Assembly: GCA_003999685.1 (NCBI GenBank)
Contig: CP021225.1
Location: 248,001 to 312,000 of the forward strand
DNA length: 64,000 bases
Origin: Taiwanofungus camphoratus
Lineage: Eukaryota > Basidiomycota > Agaricomycetes > Polyporales > Taiwanofungaceae
Reading direction: 5' to 3'
Part shown: positions 23,520 through 34,195 of the stretch, piece by piece
Layout: every line of letters starts with the position of its first letter
Numbering within the stretch: position 1 is the first letter of the stretch
The notes under the pieces: model-generated
The model's input: the letters and a program-made list of their open reading frames with translations, nothing else
Told to the model about the DNA's origin: nothing
The model's database searches: none
Made by a program: the position numbers and the translations under genes

Positions 23520-25898
23520 ATGTCTCGACAGTCCAAGGTACTCACGTCGTCTCGACTTGAGGATCTTACGCTCGGGTCTTTTGCTTTCATACCGTCGTCG
23601 GAGACTTTGGATCATCTGGTTCGATATCTGAGCACATGGAGTGGCAGCGAGTTAGCTCATATCTTCAGATCGTCTATATCATTTTAACCGCCTGTTTATG
23701 CAGCAAACTATTCATGGTCAGTTGATCGTGGATTTTGAGCGCGGCTGGATTCAACTATGATGTCGATACGTGCGGATTGCAGATTATACAATATGCCGCC
23801 AAGTTGATAGTTCCATTCCTTCACCTTCGCGCGCGCCTCCAACATCGTGCAGGAATGCGCAAAGTGCCTATCAGCTCTGCTGCTGAAGGCTGGACAAAGC
23901 TCGGCAGCATCGTGGGTGATGCACGGACGTTGTTCCGGATCTGGGGTGGGTACTCTGTGTCAAGCCCAGTCTCGTTGACTCGCTTTCTAGCGATAGGAGA
24001 CGGGAAGAAGGTCTGCTAGCCTTGACGCTTACAATCATGTTTTTGAATAACCAGGTCTCCTGCCCATCATTCAATGGCTCATCTCAATTGAACGCAGCCC
24101 TCCGCCGACCCGTAAGCTTCTTACGATCGAACGCCTCCAAGGGTGGTCTATGCTTGCATACTATCCTCTTGAACATGTTTATTACTTACTCTCTCACTCG
24201 ATCATACCTCCGGAATTTCCATCAGTGTCACTCTCAGCATTGTTGCCATTCAACAAGTCCAAATTCAGCGGGAAACGCACCCCTCTGGACATGAACGCTC
24301 TCAGCATTTGGTCGTGCCGCTTCTGGGCACTCTATGTTGCTCTTCAATTCGTGCACCTACGCGAGGACGGGAAGCTACTCAAGAAGCAGGAACGAGCAGT
24401 AGGCAAATCCAAGGTATGATCGTTCACACCTTCGTGAGGCATGTAGAACCTCCAGTTAAAGGAACCAAAGGCCATTGCTACGCAAGCCGAAAGGGATGAG
24501 CTGAAGAAGAGATGGGATGCTCTCTGGAGCGAGTTCGTAGTCAATCTGGGCTATCTGCCGTTGACTGTGCATTGGTGCGTGCGATTTCGTTGTTGACCTC
24601 GACTCGGGACCTGCTAGACCCCATCATTTTTACTTTATGGGGTCTTTCAGGACTTGTATGGCAGACAACTGCCTTACAACTCCTCATATTCAATTCTACT
24701 GTGTCGGGCGGCTTCCCTTAGGTTTTTATCGATGCCATACCCTATATCTCAAGACAATATTCGGGTCTGATTTATTGTTATTTGCATGGCCCTATGCATC
24801 ATGCTTCACATTATGACGGAGCCGCACCTCTCTTCCATCGTTCACCATGAGCTTGAGTTTCTCCTCATCCTTTCGAATTGAGAGGCAACGAGTTCCATTT
24901 AGATTGTCAGAATGTGGAAGCCAGCCTTTTTGGACTGAGGCTATGACCTCGCGTCGAAGGTAATCACACTGACGTGAGGCCTGACTTTCCCATCCTATTC
25001 TCTTGTGTTGGTTATGCACTGTGCGTAGCCTCAATCAAGTTAAACCCGCACGTTTTGCCGTACCCCGAATTCTAAGATTGAGGCCGTGTGTGGATGCCGT
25101 TTTTGACAGCCTTCTCTTATTCCATCGTCTATCTCTTATCCGATTGTGCCTTGCTCCGCAATTCAATTGGAGAAATAGGAATCAGTCAGAGGACTGTCTC
25201 CGCATATACTTTTTGGATGTGCTTAGAATATCACCGCCGGCCATTTAGTGCGATCGCCTTCATTTTCGTGTGTCGAGTTCATAGGGGCTTCAGTGATTCG
25301 GCCGCTGTCATCCTCAATATTACTATTTTATGTGCATCGGCAGCCGGCGGGAACTTCTGACATCTCCATCATTGTAGAGAGACGTCGATCATTTGCTTGC
25401 AGCATATGTCTTGTTGCTGTACTCATTCACTAACCATATCTCTACCATTTACTTTTCATGGCACCTTGTCGTCCGTTGGCAATGCCTACATTGAAAATCA
25501 AGCGCTGTCGTATACGATCGTTGCCATATGTGACTATAGATCGGTCCACAAAGCTTGGGATTTCTATTGTGTCAAATCTGAATTGGCGGGTCCAATTTAC
25601 TGATTTTGATATACCTCTCTTCTAGGTCGTTGGAGAAGGGACTGTTCAAGAACGAGGTATGACATTTTCAAGCTCAGTGTAAAGTTTTATTCTTCCTAAC
25701 TTTTGACATAATCGATAGATCTGGGTTGCTGTATTTGGTCTCATAGCGGCGCTCGCTTCGTGGAGAAGTGGATGGAGAGCTACTGCGTTACCGGCAGCTA
25801 CCGCGGACGCGTCTCCAAGCACTTCTGAAAGCTCTACCGCTGCGACTCCTATGAATGCAGACATTCTCGCTCATGACCCTGAGGATATGGAGAAATAA
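23520..25898 (+). CDS. PEX11: Peroxisomal biogenesis factor 11 family protein
   Basis: PEX11 proteins sit in the peroxisomal membrane and drive its elongation and division. Seven exons join in phase to 334 aa: 23520-23650, 23704-23716, 23783-23945, 24055-24413, 24447-24574, 25626-25656 and 25719-25898. The N-terminus (SETLDHLVRYLSTWSGSDK, then LFM, then IIQYAAKLI) is the typical amphipathic start. The middle has RKVPISSAAEGWTKLGSIV, ARTLFRIWGLLPIIQWL, MLAYYPLEHVYYLLS and LSIWSCRFWALYVALQF. The last exon has the C-terminal membrane segment IWVAVFGLIAALASWRSGW followed by a Ser/Thr-rich acidic tail. Exon 2 is only 13 bp, intron 4 is only 33 bp, and intron 5 is 1051 bp, which is far outside the local norm. 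The last two exons could be questioned for that reason, but they keep phase and supply the expected helix. Confidence 0.85.
24575..25625 (+). other. 1.05-kb intron of the PEX11-like gene
   Basis: The donor is GTGCGTGC and the acceptor is ctctcttctag, with a branch-like ttactgat about 30 bases before it. Neighbouring introns are mostly 45-70 bp. The interior has short open frames on both strands, one minus-strand frame at 24792-25034 looking protein-like (LNGTRCLSIRKDEEKLKLM), but no motif that I can name. Inserted foreign sequence, such as a decayed element or gene piece, is the likely cause. I saw no clear terminal repeats or target duplication. Confidence 0.45.
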
Positions 25899-28800
25899 TA
25901 GTCTCAATCGGCCTGGTGGGCGGCGTAGTTTCCATTCATTCATCCGGGCCTCATCGCATTTAGGCAGCGTGGGCTTTATGTTGTATTGTATGATTGGATA
26001 GTACATCACCTTGCGGCCACCAGTTAAACCAGATGTCTCCAGGCAAGCTTCGATAACGCAGAATGCTCCCTGCGAGCGCGACTATCTGTTAAAATGACTG
26101 TTGAGCATTGAAATTTGATTTAATGCAAGTGTGACCGATAAGAGTGCATCTTTTGCTGACAGAAATGTTTGCTTCTGCCAGAGCCTGTCCAAGTACTTTC
26201 ATGGAGTGGTCAGCAGGAGGAGCCAGACTACTACACAACACGGACAGATCATCTCCTAATATCCAATTGAATAGCAGACTTCTGAATCAAAATTGATGTC
26301 TAAAGTTCAGTCCTCGAATTAGCTAATACTCCATGCTACAATCCTATATATGATGTTCTCATTTTTGCATACTTGAATGAACATTGTGCAACTGCGGCAT
26401 TGCTGCACGAGTCACAATAATGTGCAAGACGACCTCTCGTGTTAACGAAACGATGCTGCATGGAGGTCGATCGGGATTGTATTTGGGTTAACAGGCCTTC
26501 AGTTCGGCTCTCATTGAGCAGCGCCAGAGGTTTCGGTGACTAAATATTCAGATTATCACGAGGCAGTACAGGACTCTATCTTAGCTGTGATATGGCAATT
26601 ATATATCGCTCGATAAATGATGATCAAAGACGCGTATGAAAAGACAGTTCGCATGTACGGTCACATTTGGGAGATGCATTGGCGCGCTCCGGCGACATGG
26701 TTAGCTTGAATAAATTCCCAAACTGAAAAGAAGTCTATCCAACTCTATCGGCGGGACCGGATATCTCGCTAGTGTAATATCTCAAGGATGAGGAGTCCAC
26801 ACAGATTAGAGCGTCAGAAGGTTCCAAGAAGTATCAAATGATGCGACATCCCAGCAGAGCGCAAGCGAGATACTGCTCAGAGGTCTCTTCACTGATTTTC
26901 GCTACAATCAAAGTATAGTGAAAGTCGTGTGCCGACGAGTCAATCTGAAGGTATGGGCACTAACAAATAGCCAAACGGGAATTATTGTCGGGTAAATGGC
27001 AATGAATGTTGAGCGTACCTCTGTTAAACCGCTGAAACATCTGAACAAGGACGTCAGCATTCTCTGACTGTCTGCTTGAGAACTAGCCCAACTCCAGGAG
27101 CATACCGAAGCCAAAAAAAGCCATCGGTCTCGCCAATTACAAGACAAAATAACCGCCTCACAACAATTTATCTTGCTCAGGCAGAGAGCGGACGGCGGAC
27201 GTGCGCATGACTTCGCCGGCCCGGATCTTGTAAGACAACGAGGAGTTGAGTCAATTGAGAGGCTTATCTGTACATGTCAAACCTCGAGAGGTCTCAAGGC
27301 CTCACTGGCAATGTCTCTGCGAGAGAGCTGATAGCTATCTTCAGAGCGCACTCACCCCGGTTGACACAATCCTTATACCGGTCACGTCATCGGTTCGTCA
27401 GCGTTGAACGATGGGAAATGTTGCGGGGAAGGTGCTGGTCATGGTGAAGGAGCGGTGCCATTGAGATATTGAGACGTGCTATTTGACGGAATCACGTCGT
27501 CACAGAAACTCTCTTGGCAATATGACAGAAGACTGAGACTCGATGCCGAGTCAGATGGATAACCGTCCATACCAGAAGGAGAGAAAAAGACCTTAATGAC
27601 ATTGATGCAAGAACATTCAATTTTATGCTGATGAGAAATCCTAGAAAAACCGAGTGAGCACCGGCCCATACCGAGAGAAATTCATAGATCGAGACCTCAT
27701 ATTTCATATCTCACAAACAGATGGTTATTTTTGGAGATAGAATCAACACAGAATACATAGATATGATGTGCACCTTGGGTTTTAACTTGACTGGGAGGTC
27801 CGGATTGTCTCGTTATTTGTGCTCGGAAGAGTCAGAGTAATACAGTGACTGCCAATTAGGGAATCTGCAAGTTTCCAACTTGGCTGATAACCGAGACCCA
27901 GATCATCCAAGGTAAATTCGGGTGTTCCTGATGCACACACTCCACCAAAATGTTCTAGTATTGCTATGCCTTGCTTTATTACGTCTAATAATTAACTCAG
28001 GGCGTATTCGATGTTACCAGATGTCCTAATCACCCGTTCGTCCTGCAAGCCAAAACAAAACTGTAGAGCCTTGGTGAATAACGTGTCATCATGGTAATTG
28101 TAGAAAGGCAGAAAGTTTTGCCCGGGGCAATGACCTGTCGATGCTCACAGCTATCCATGCACTGGATGTATCACTCATTTACCTTCTAGTGTGGCCGCCA
28201 TAAAATAAATGACCCAAGAGCGATGGCAATGTATTCTGATGGTATAGCCAACTTGAAGTCCTAGGGTTCCTTCGACATGTAGCATCAGTTCTTGCTCCAG
28301 TTATCATGTGTCGTGCAAACTCTGCTTCCTTTTCCTGTGTCGGAATCGCGGTACATGACTCAAGTGTCCATCATCAGCGCACAGAAAGAGATTGTATCAA
28401 CAGGATTAGCACATCCAGCGACTGCGGCGAGTCTCGTTCTTTCTGTACATACTTATCCCAAGGTGTTGACTGTCAAATTAGCTCGGGAAAATACACGAAA
28501 TCCACTATGCGGTGTAGCTACGATCGAGCGCATTTATGCGTGAGTAGCTCCTATATATAACAACACTGGTCCGTGGATCCTGTGCAAGACCGTCGGCAAC
28601 ACAAACAAGAAGCCATGTCTTCTACTCCTTCCTCGTTCGGTGTTCGAGATGATTGAATATGTAATGCTATCCTCCATGTCAAACAAACCGAACCGGCGAG
28701 ACTGTGCCAGACTTCTCCCATGGGGTTATCTCCGGTAGAAACCGCTGTCATAATACTTATGGCGACTTGCTCGACGATAAGTCCGTGCCGTTGAGTGTAT

Positions 28801-31800
28801 CGATGCAGCACTAGAACTTACCTCTACGTCATGGAACTAAAAGCCGCAGTGTCAGTGGGCCTTGACTATGTATCATTCAATAGGGCAGAGCGCCACCACC
28901 TTCTTGCCATTTCAGGTAGACCCGCTGGACGTACCACCAGTCCGGGCCATTCGACTTCTTTCATCAAACGTATAGCCGGGTATTCAGGGCACATATATGT
29001 GCGATGTCGCGCATAGTCCAGAGTGTGGTTGGCCAATGATCGACGGGAACCTGGACTCCGAAATGCAGTGACACCACAGTTACCTCGGCCTTGGAGAAGA
29101 CATTCCATTCTCGGAATGTTTGCAGATGGGTGTGACTCGCATCGTAGATGGTCTTGACACCCAGCAAAGCAACCATAACTGGTATCCAGTCTCCTCTGAT
29201 ACTCCCCCACTTGTTACTTATACCGCACTGCCTGGCCTCGTCTCGTCTCCAGAGGTGGCCCGAAGGATCTGCGGTGTACAGCCTCGGGCCTTGTCTTTGA
29301 AAGCAAGAGACCTACACAGCCTACAGACAAGATTCCCGAGTATGTCATACACACCAGCGCTGATGGTACCTCGAGTTCGGGTGGCTCTTAATTTCCTTCT
29401 GCCGCACCACAGTGCATACGTGAGAATGCACACTTGATCCCGCGTTGACGGCACAGAAGGTATCCGCGAATATAGTCTGCCGCGACGTGAGATGCGGGCG
29501 CCCGTGCACTGTGCAGCGCGCGGCGCATATCGAAGTTTAGATGGCAAGCGCGATCAGAGCTGTCAGGCCAGTTAGGCTCGCGGATGGTTCGTCCTGCATT
29601 ACGCGATCTGCGACCCTCCGCTGGGATGGAGGAGAACACGCCATAATGCATAAAGACGCACGTCGGCTGGACTGAACTGGCTGTTCTAAGAATGGGCTTC
29701 AGACGATGTCTTATGCGCATACAGCCGAGAGGCGGGTCGTGATCAGAAATCAGAAATCAGATGTGCAGTCCAGTTTTCGGTCGAAAGCATCCTGTACTCG
29801 TATACGCCTGGGGACGTCGCGGGCAGTGCATGGCTCACGCCTAGCGTCGAAAAAGGTACATTACAGTGACATATTCGAGCTTTGGAATCACCGAGAACAG
29901 CCCGTGCCGCTTCCTTGCACTTTCCTAGCTGGAAGGAACAGCATGCTGGAACGCCGAAGCCCGATCATATCAACCTCAGGATATAGTCAACTCCGCGGAT
30001 CCCCGCCTTCTTGGCATGGGGCACAGCACCGTCCTGAACGGCCGTAGCTGCAGGCCCGGAGACGTTTTTTCCAAGTGTTCGGCTGGTCGAGATGACCGGG
30101 TTGATTGTACACGGCGTATTCCAGGCAGGTTCCCGGCCTGGATTCACCAATGGTGGTGTACTGACGACGAACCTCGTCGTCCACTACAGCGTGTGCGCGG
30201 AAATCACTGGAGCCGTGCAGTTTGCATACGAGTATAGCGGTAGTCCGGGTATGCGTTCCTTTCCTGCGGTCCTGATGCGATGGAAGAGCTGGCGATGCCC
30301 CAGCTGGTAGTTCCGAGGCATGATGCATGCACCCAGAACAGGCTGGATTGAAGCATGACGGAACCTAATACAGCGTGTCGCCAGCTTAGCAGCTGCCTCC
30401 GCACCTTGGGTCGTGGTCCGTGGTCCGTTACTGCGGGAGACGGCCATTCTGGCGCTAGATTGAATGAATGTCAGCGATCGGACACCGCGAGGAGTAAGCA
30501 TGCCCCGCCGCAGTCGTGGGCGCGCGAGGTGGCCTGATCACAGAGAGACATGTCCTCGAGTGCATGACGCGATGATCAAGCTTCAGCTTCAGAGACACCG
30601 TTCCGCTAGTCGTGACTCAGCAGCAGCAAGTCTGCGCAGAGCACGTCATTTTGAGTGTTGACGCCCATGGATGGTTGAATGCCAAATTGACGGGGGGGGC
30701 GTGCATCGGATGGTCATCCCGTGTTCTTCCAACGCAGGAAGCCAAGTGAGTAGCCAGATAAGGAAAGCGGTATTCCATAGGATATCGTAGCACTGCGCTG
30801 TGCCGGATGAGTCACACGACTCGTCCATGTCCATGGGACGGTAACCGCGAACACGCGGGCTAGAATAATAGGCAGGCAGATGTCCTGCATGAACAGCAGT
30901 GCCTGAGTGACGGAGAGGAGCAATATGCGGGCGAACGAGCCGTCATTTTAGGCAAGGATATCGCCATTACGGGCGACAGTGAAGGTTATGTGAGAAGGCT
31001 TCGCATTCATGTCCGCGCTTCTCAGACCGAGGAAGGTTCCAGAAGGTGCTCGAGCGGGGGATACGCAACCCAGGGATGCAGGGTCGACGGCGGTGCGTTG
31101 GTGCAATGCGGAGAGCTCAAAAGGAAGGCGCGGCATCGCCATGCTTGCAGAATACGACAGCACTGGCGACGTCGTGTAACATCAGATGCAGCCTCGGTGG
31201 GTCCCGCCAGAATGCCAGTCATGTTGGCCGGGGCTCGTAGACCGCGGCCGGCGCGCGGCGTCGTTGTCCCAGCGGGGATCCAGAGCGAGGACGGGGCCTG
31301 TCCCCGTTGGCATGCAGCGTGCGAGTCCGCGTCGTGATTGACGACGGCGCACTCACCACGGCTGTTCGGGCTCCCGGTGATGGTCATCTGCGGGCAAAAT
31401 GGGACTTTGCCTTCATGCTGCGTCAAACCGGTCGTAATTTACCAAAGAAGCGATCTTGAGGCGATGGCAGCGGCCGCGGGGGTTGGTCCTGCAAAGTCTG
31501 TTCTTACTGCCAGCAGCATCGAGTCGACGGACCCTTAGCACGTCAGCACTCTATCGCTGCAATTACGGCCTTACTAGCAACCCGCACGGCCAGCACCAGC
31601 AGGAGATGCCAGATGCTGTCAGCAACTCGGTGTCACCACATTTCCCAATCAAACTCACCGAGCGCCGGAGAAGTCAGCGGTGACAGACGGTGCGAACGGG
31701 CTCGCCGCCCGAATCGCGAAACGACAAGGTTCGGGCCAATGCTAATCAGTTGAGGGGGCCGGGCCAAGATGGGTGGGAGGCACGTATGCCAGGACAAGTT

Positions 31801-31968
31801 CCTTGAGGTCTTCTCACGGTGCTGAGTCGACGACGGCACGCCTGGCCACACTGGATCCTTGTGCAGTTACCAGGGACCCTGAGGCCGATCATGTTTCAGT
31901 TCGAGTTGGACAGGACGCACTGGCGGCAGAGATGACTACGACCGTATGAATCTGATGCCCAAGCCCCA

Positions 31969-31995
31969 CCACGCCCACGCCCACGCCCACGCCCA
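31969..31995. repeat. Short CACGCC tandem repeat
   Basis: About four and a half copies of the hexamer CACGCC run in tandem. In one + frame they would encode HAHAHAHA-like repeats. This is a simple-sequence tract with no sign of function. Confidence 0.7.
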
Positions 31996-32966
31996 TGTCG
32001 ATGTGCACGCCGCGTGCGAGACTGCCGGTGTCACCGAGTTTCTCGCCCGCCGGAGTACAGCGCGACGCCAGCGTGCACTCCAGCGCGGCACACGACAGCG
32101 CGCGGTGCGGGATTCACGGTCATATCGCCGAACGGCGCTGGATCGTCACTGCCATGAGCCATCCATATACATCCAGTCATGGCAAATGCCCGTAGAAGAT
32201 GCTGGACCATGATCGCTGCTCGCTGCTCGCGCTGCCCCGCGAGAGATGGAATACAAGTACAACACGACAAGAAAGTCTGGCAGATCCCAGAATCAGGCGC
32301 TGCTATCAATCGCGCTGTGCAATGGGTTCAGAGAAGACGACAAGACCCTGGCAGCAGCTGCAGTAGGAGGATAGAATGATCATCGACTTCGCTGGTGAGT
32401 TGGTTGGGGACCTTGATCGAATCTCGATTATGAAGACTTGAGATCGAGCGCTCAGCGAATGACGGGCGCTTACTTGTGCAAAACTCAGAGAACTAAGGAG
32501 CACCTGCGATTGCCGCCCTTGAGATGAAGCTTGTGCATGCGCAGAGACCTTTTTCGGAGGTGACGGCCGTACTCTCACATGATGAATAGCAGCGCACATC
32601 TGCCTCGGCCCAGTGACCGTCGCACATCCCGGGGTATCTCCTCACGGCACTTAGTTCCCAGAACATCCACGTCTGCCCTGCAGCTGCGTCGGCGTTGGCG
32701 AAGATCTTACTGGACCGAGCTTAGAGCGACTTCTACTGACTTTGAATGGGGTGCACATCATGATTCAGGCAGAGCTAAGCAACGTTCGTGTGTCGAGACA
32801 CCGCAATAAGCCCGCGGTGGTGTACAGCTGACGTGTCTCGCTTTGGTGCACTTACCTATGCAGTGTCTTTGGATTCATTGCAGTGTACGTGAGTGTCATC
32901 AACCAAGTGAGGTGCGAGGAAAGGTCTGTGCTGCGACTTTTGTGGTCAGAACGAGGGTATTACAGT

Positions 32967-33181
32967 GTATTTGCAGAGACCTAGGTCTCACTTTGAGTGC
33001 AGTCTGAGGGCTCCACCAAATGGAGCAAACCCTTGGAGTTCGGAATTGGCCGACCATCTGATACTCACGTCCAGGTGTGACCTCTCAATCGCAAAATCAC
33101 ATGGCAACACTTTGAACCAAATTTTGAGGATCAAAAGCTCCATTTCGAGTTCAAATTGGAGACCTAGGTCACTGCAGATAC
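32967..33181. mobile_element. Small inverted-repeat element, MITE-like
   Basis: A 215-bp segment begins with GTATTTGCAGAGACC and ends with the reverse complement of GTATCTGCAGTGACC. Over 23 bases the ends match at 21 positions. Both ends include the palindrome GACCTAGGTC, so part of the match is built in. Another short match, AAATGGAGC, lies a little further in on both arms. It has no coding capacity. The size and form fit a non-autonomous DNA transposon (MITE). No clear target duplication is seen at the borders, so the exact ends and the family are uncertain. Confidence 0.4.
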
Positions 33182-34195
33182 GCTCTATATCGAGGCATTG
33201 TGGAAGGCAGGTGGAGAGGTGGCGCGTACGATCATCACGACCACACGCGAGGGTATACCAAGGACGAAATCGTGGAGTTGTGCGTATGTCCATGACTGCT
33301 TGAATTGTCATATTTTCTCCAATGGCGGACCCGACCACAGGAACGAGGGCATGCTGGGAGATGCGGTGGTGCTTGAACACAGGCCAATTACAGCCGATGC
33401 TGTTGGTACCAAGCCCAACGACGTTGCATAGCCGAGTTGTACAGCGACGCCGATAGTCGCGACCAGATCAAGTCCCCCTGCGAGCTGTGCGTGCATTATG
33501 CGCTGGATGGGCGGACCATGACGTCTGCCACCCCGCCCTAGGTTTCAGCCGGGCGGCTCTGGCATAGCCTGGAAGCATAGGGGTGGGTGTAGAACAGAGG
33601 AAATAGGCAGACGGACGATGCACACCACACCGGAAGCAAAGAGAGGCATGTCATGCGCGGGCGTATCTGTTGGCAGCGCGGAACCCATGGCGGCGGGAGA
33701 TCGTCGAACTGTGGAGCAATACACGCGGGTGACATGCTGTGACGTCTGTGTGTGACACGCGCGAGCGTGATGATGACATAAGCGCGGCCGAGTAGCTTCC
33801 GGAAGCGAAGCATTTGTGCACAGCTTGGACACTGCAAATGTTCCAAAATCTGAAAGCCGCGCTCGGTGTATTTTGAGGAGGTAGATGTGACCGCTCGGGA
33901 TCCATGCGCACCCGCACAAGAGAGGCGTGAACGGGACTGGTCAACTCCAACACAAAATCCGACTTATCCGTCTCTTGGCATTCGCTGCAAGATCGGAGAT
34001 CTGCCTTCCCAAATAGGACGAGGCAGTGTTCATCGTTCTATAGGAAACTCTGCTCTCCATGGTTCATAAGTGCGGTGGCCGCACCTTTCAGTCTTTCTTT
34101 CTCTGCCCGTTCCGCCATTCGACCCTCCAGTTCTTTGACGCTGATACTCTATCTGGGGGCGCTTGCGAGGCCTCCTAATTTTCTGTTTGAATAGC

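Larger units (their letters stand above)
25899..34195. other. 8.3-kb stretch with no supported gene
   Basis: From 25.9 to about 28.8 kb the sequence is AT-richer with few open frames. From 28.8 to 34.0 kb it is GC-richer and has overlapping open frames of 60-134 codons on both strands, most of which must be chance. The most protein-like pieces are on minus at 28964-29176 (TFREWNVFSKAEVTVVSLHF), 29965-30150 (AWNTPCTINPVISTSRTLG) and 33308-33496 (LDLVATIGVAVQLGYATSLG). No chain of GT-AG introns joined them into a gene. They may be remains of one or more old genes. The inverted-repeat element and the hexamer repeat inside this stretch are listed separately. Confidence 0.4.

Noticed and set aside
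27439-27707. Minus frames resembling a membrane protein (FLSVWAGAHSVFLGFLISI)
   Set aside because: They are short, with no continuing exon in phase and no known motif. The hydrophobicity is expected from AT-rich DNA.
30990-31426. Overlapping frames of 115-134 codons on both strands
   Set aside because: Neither shows a motif, and both are compositionally biased in GC-rich sequence. There is no basis to choose a gene.
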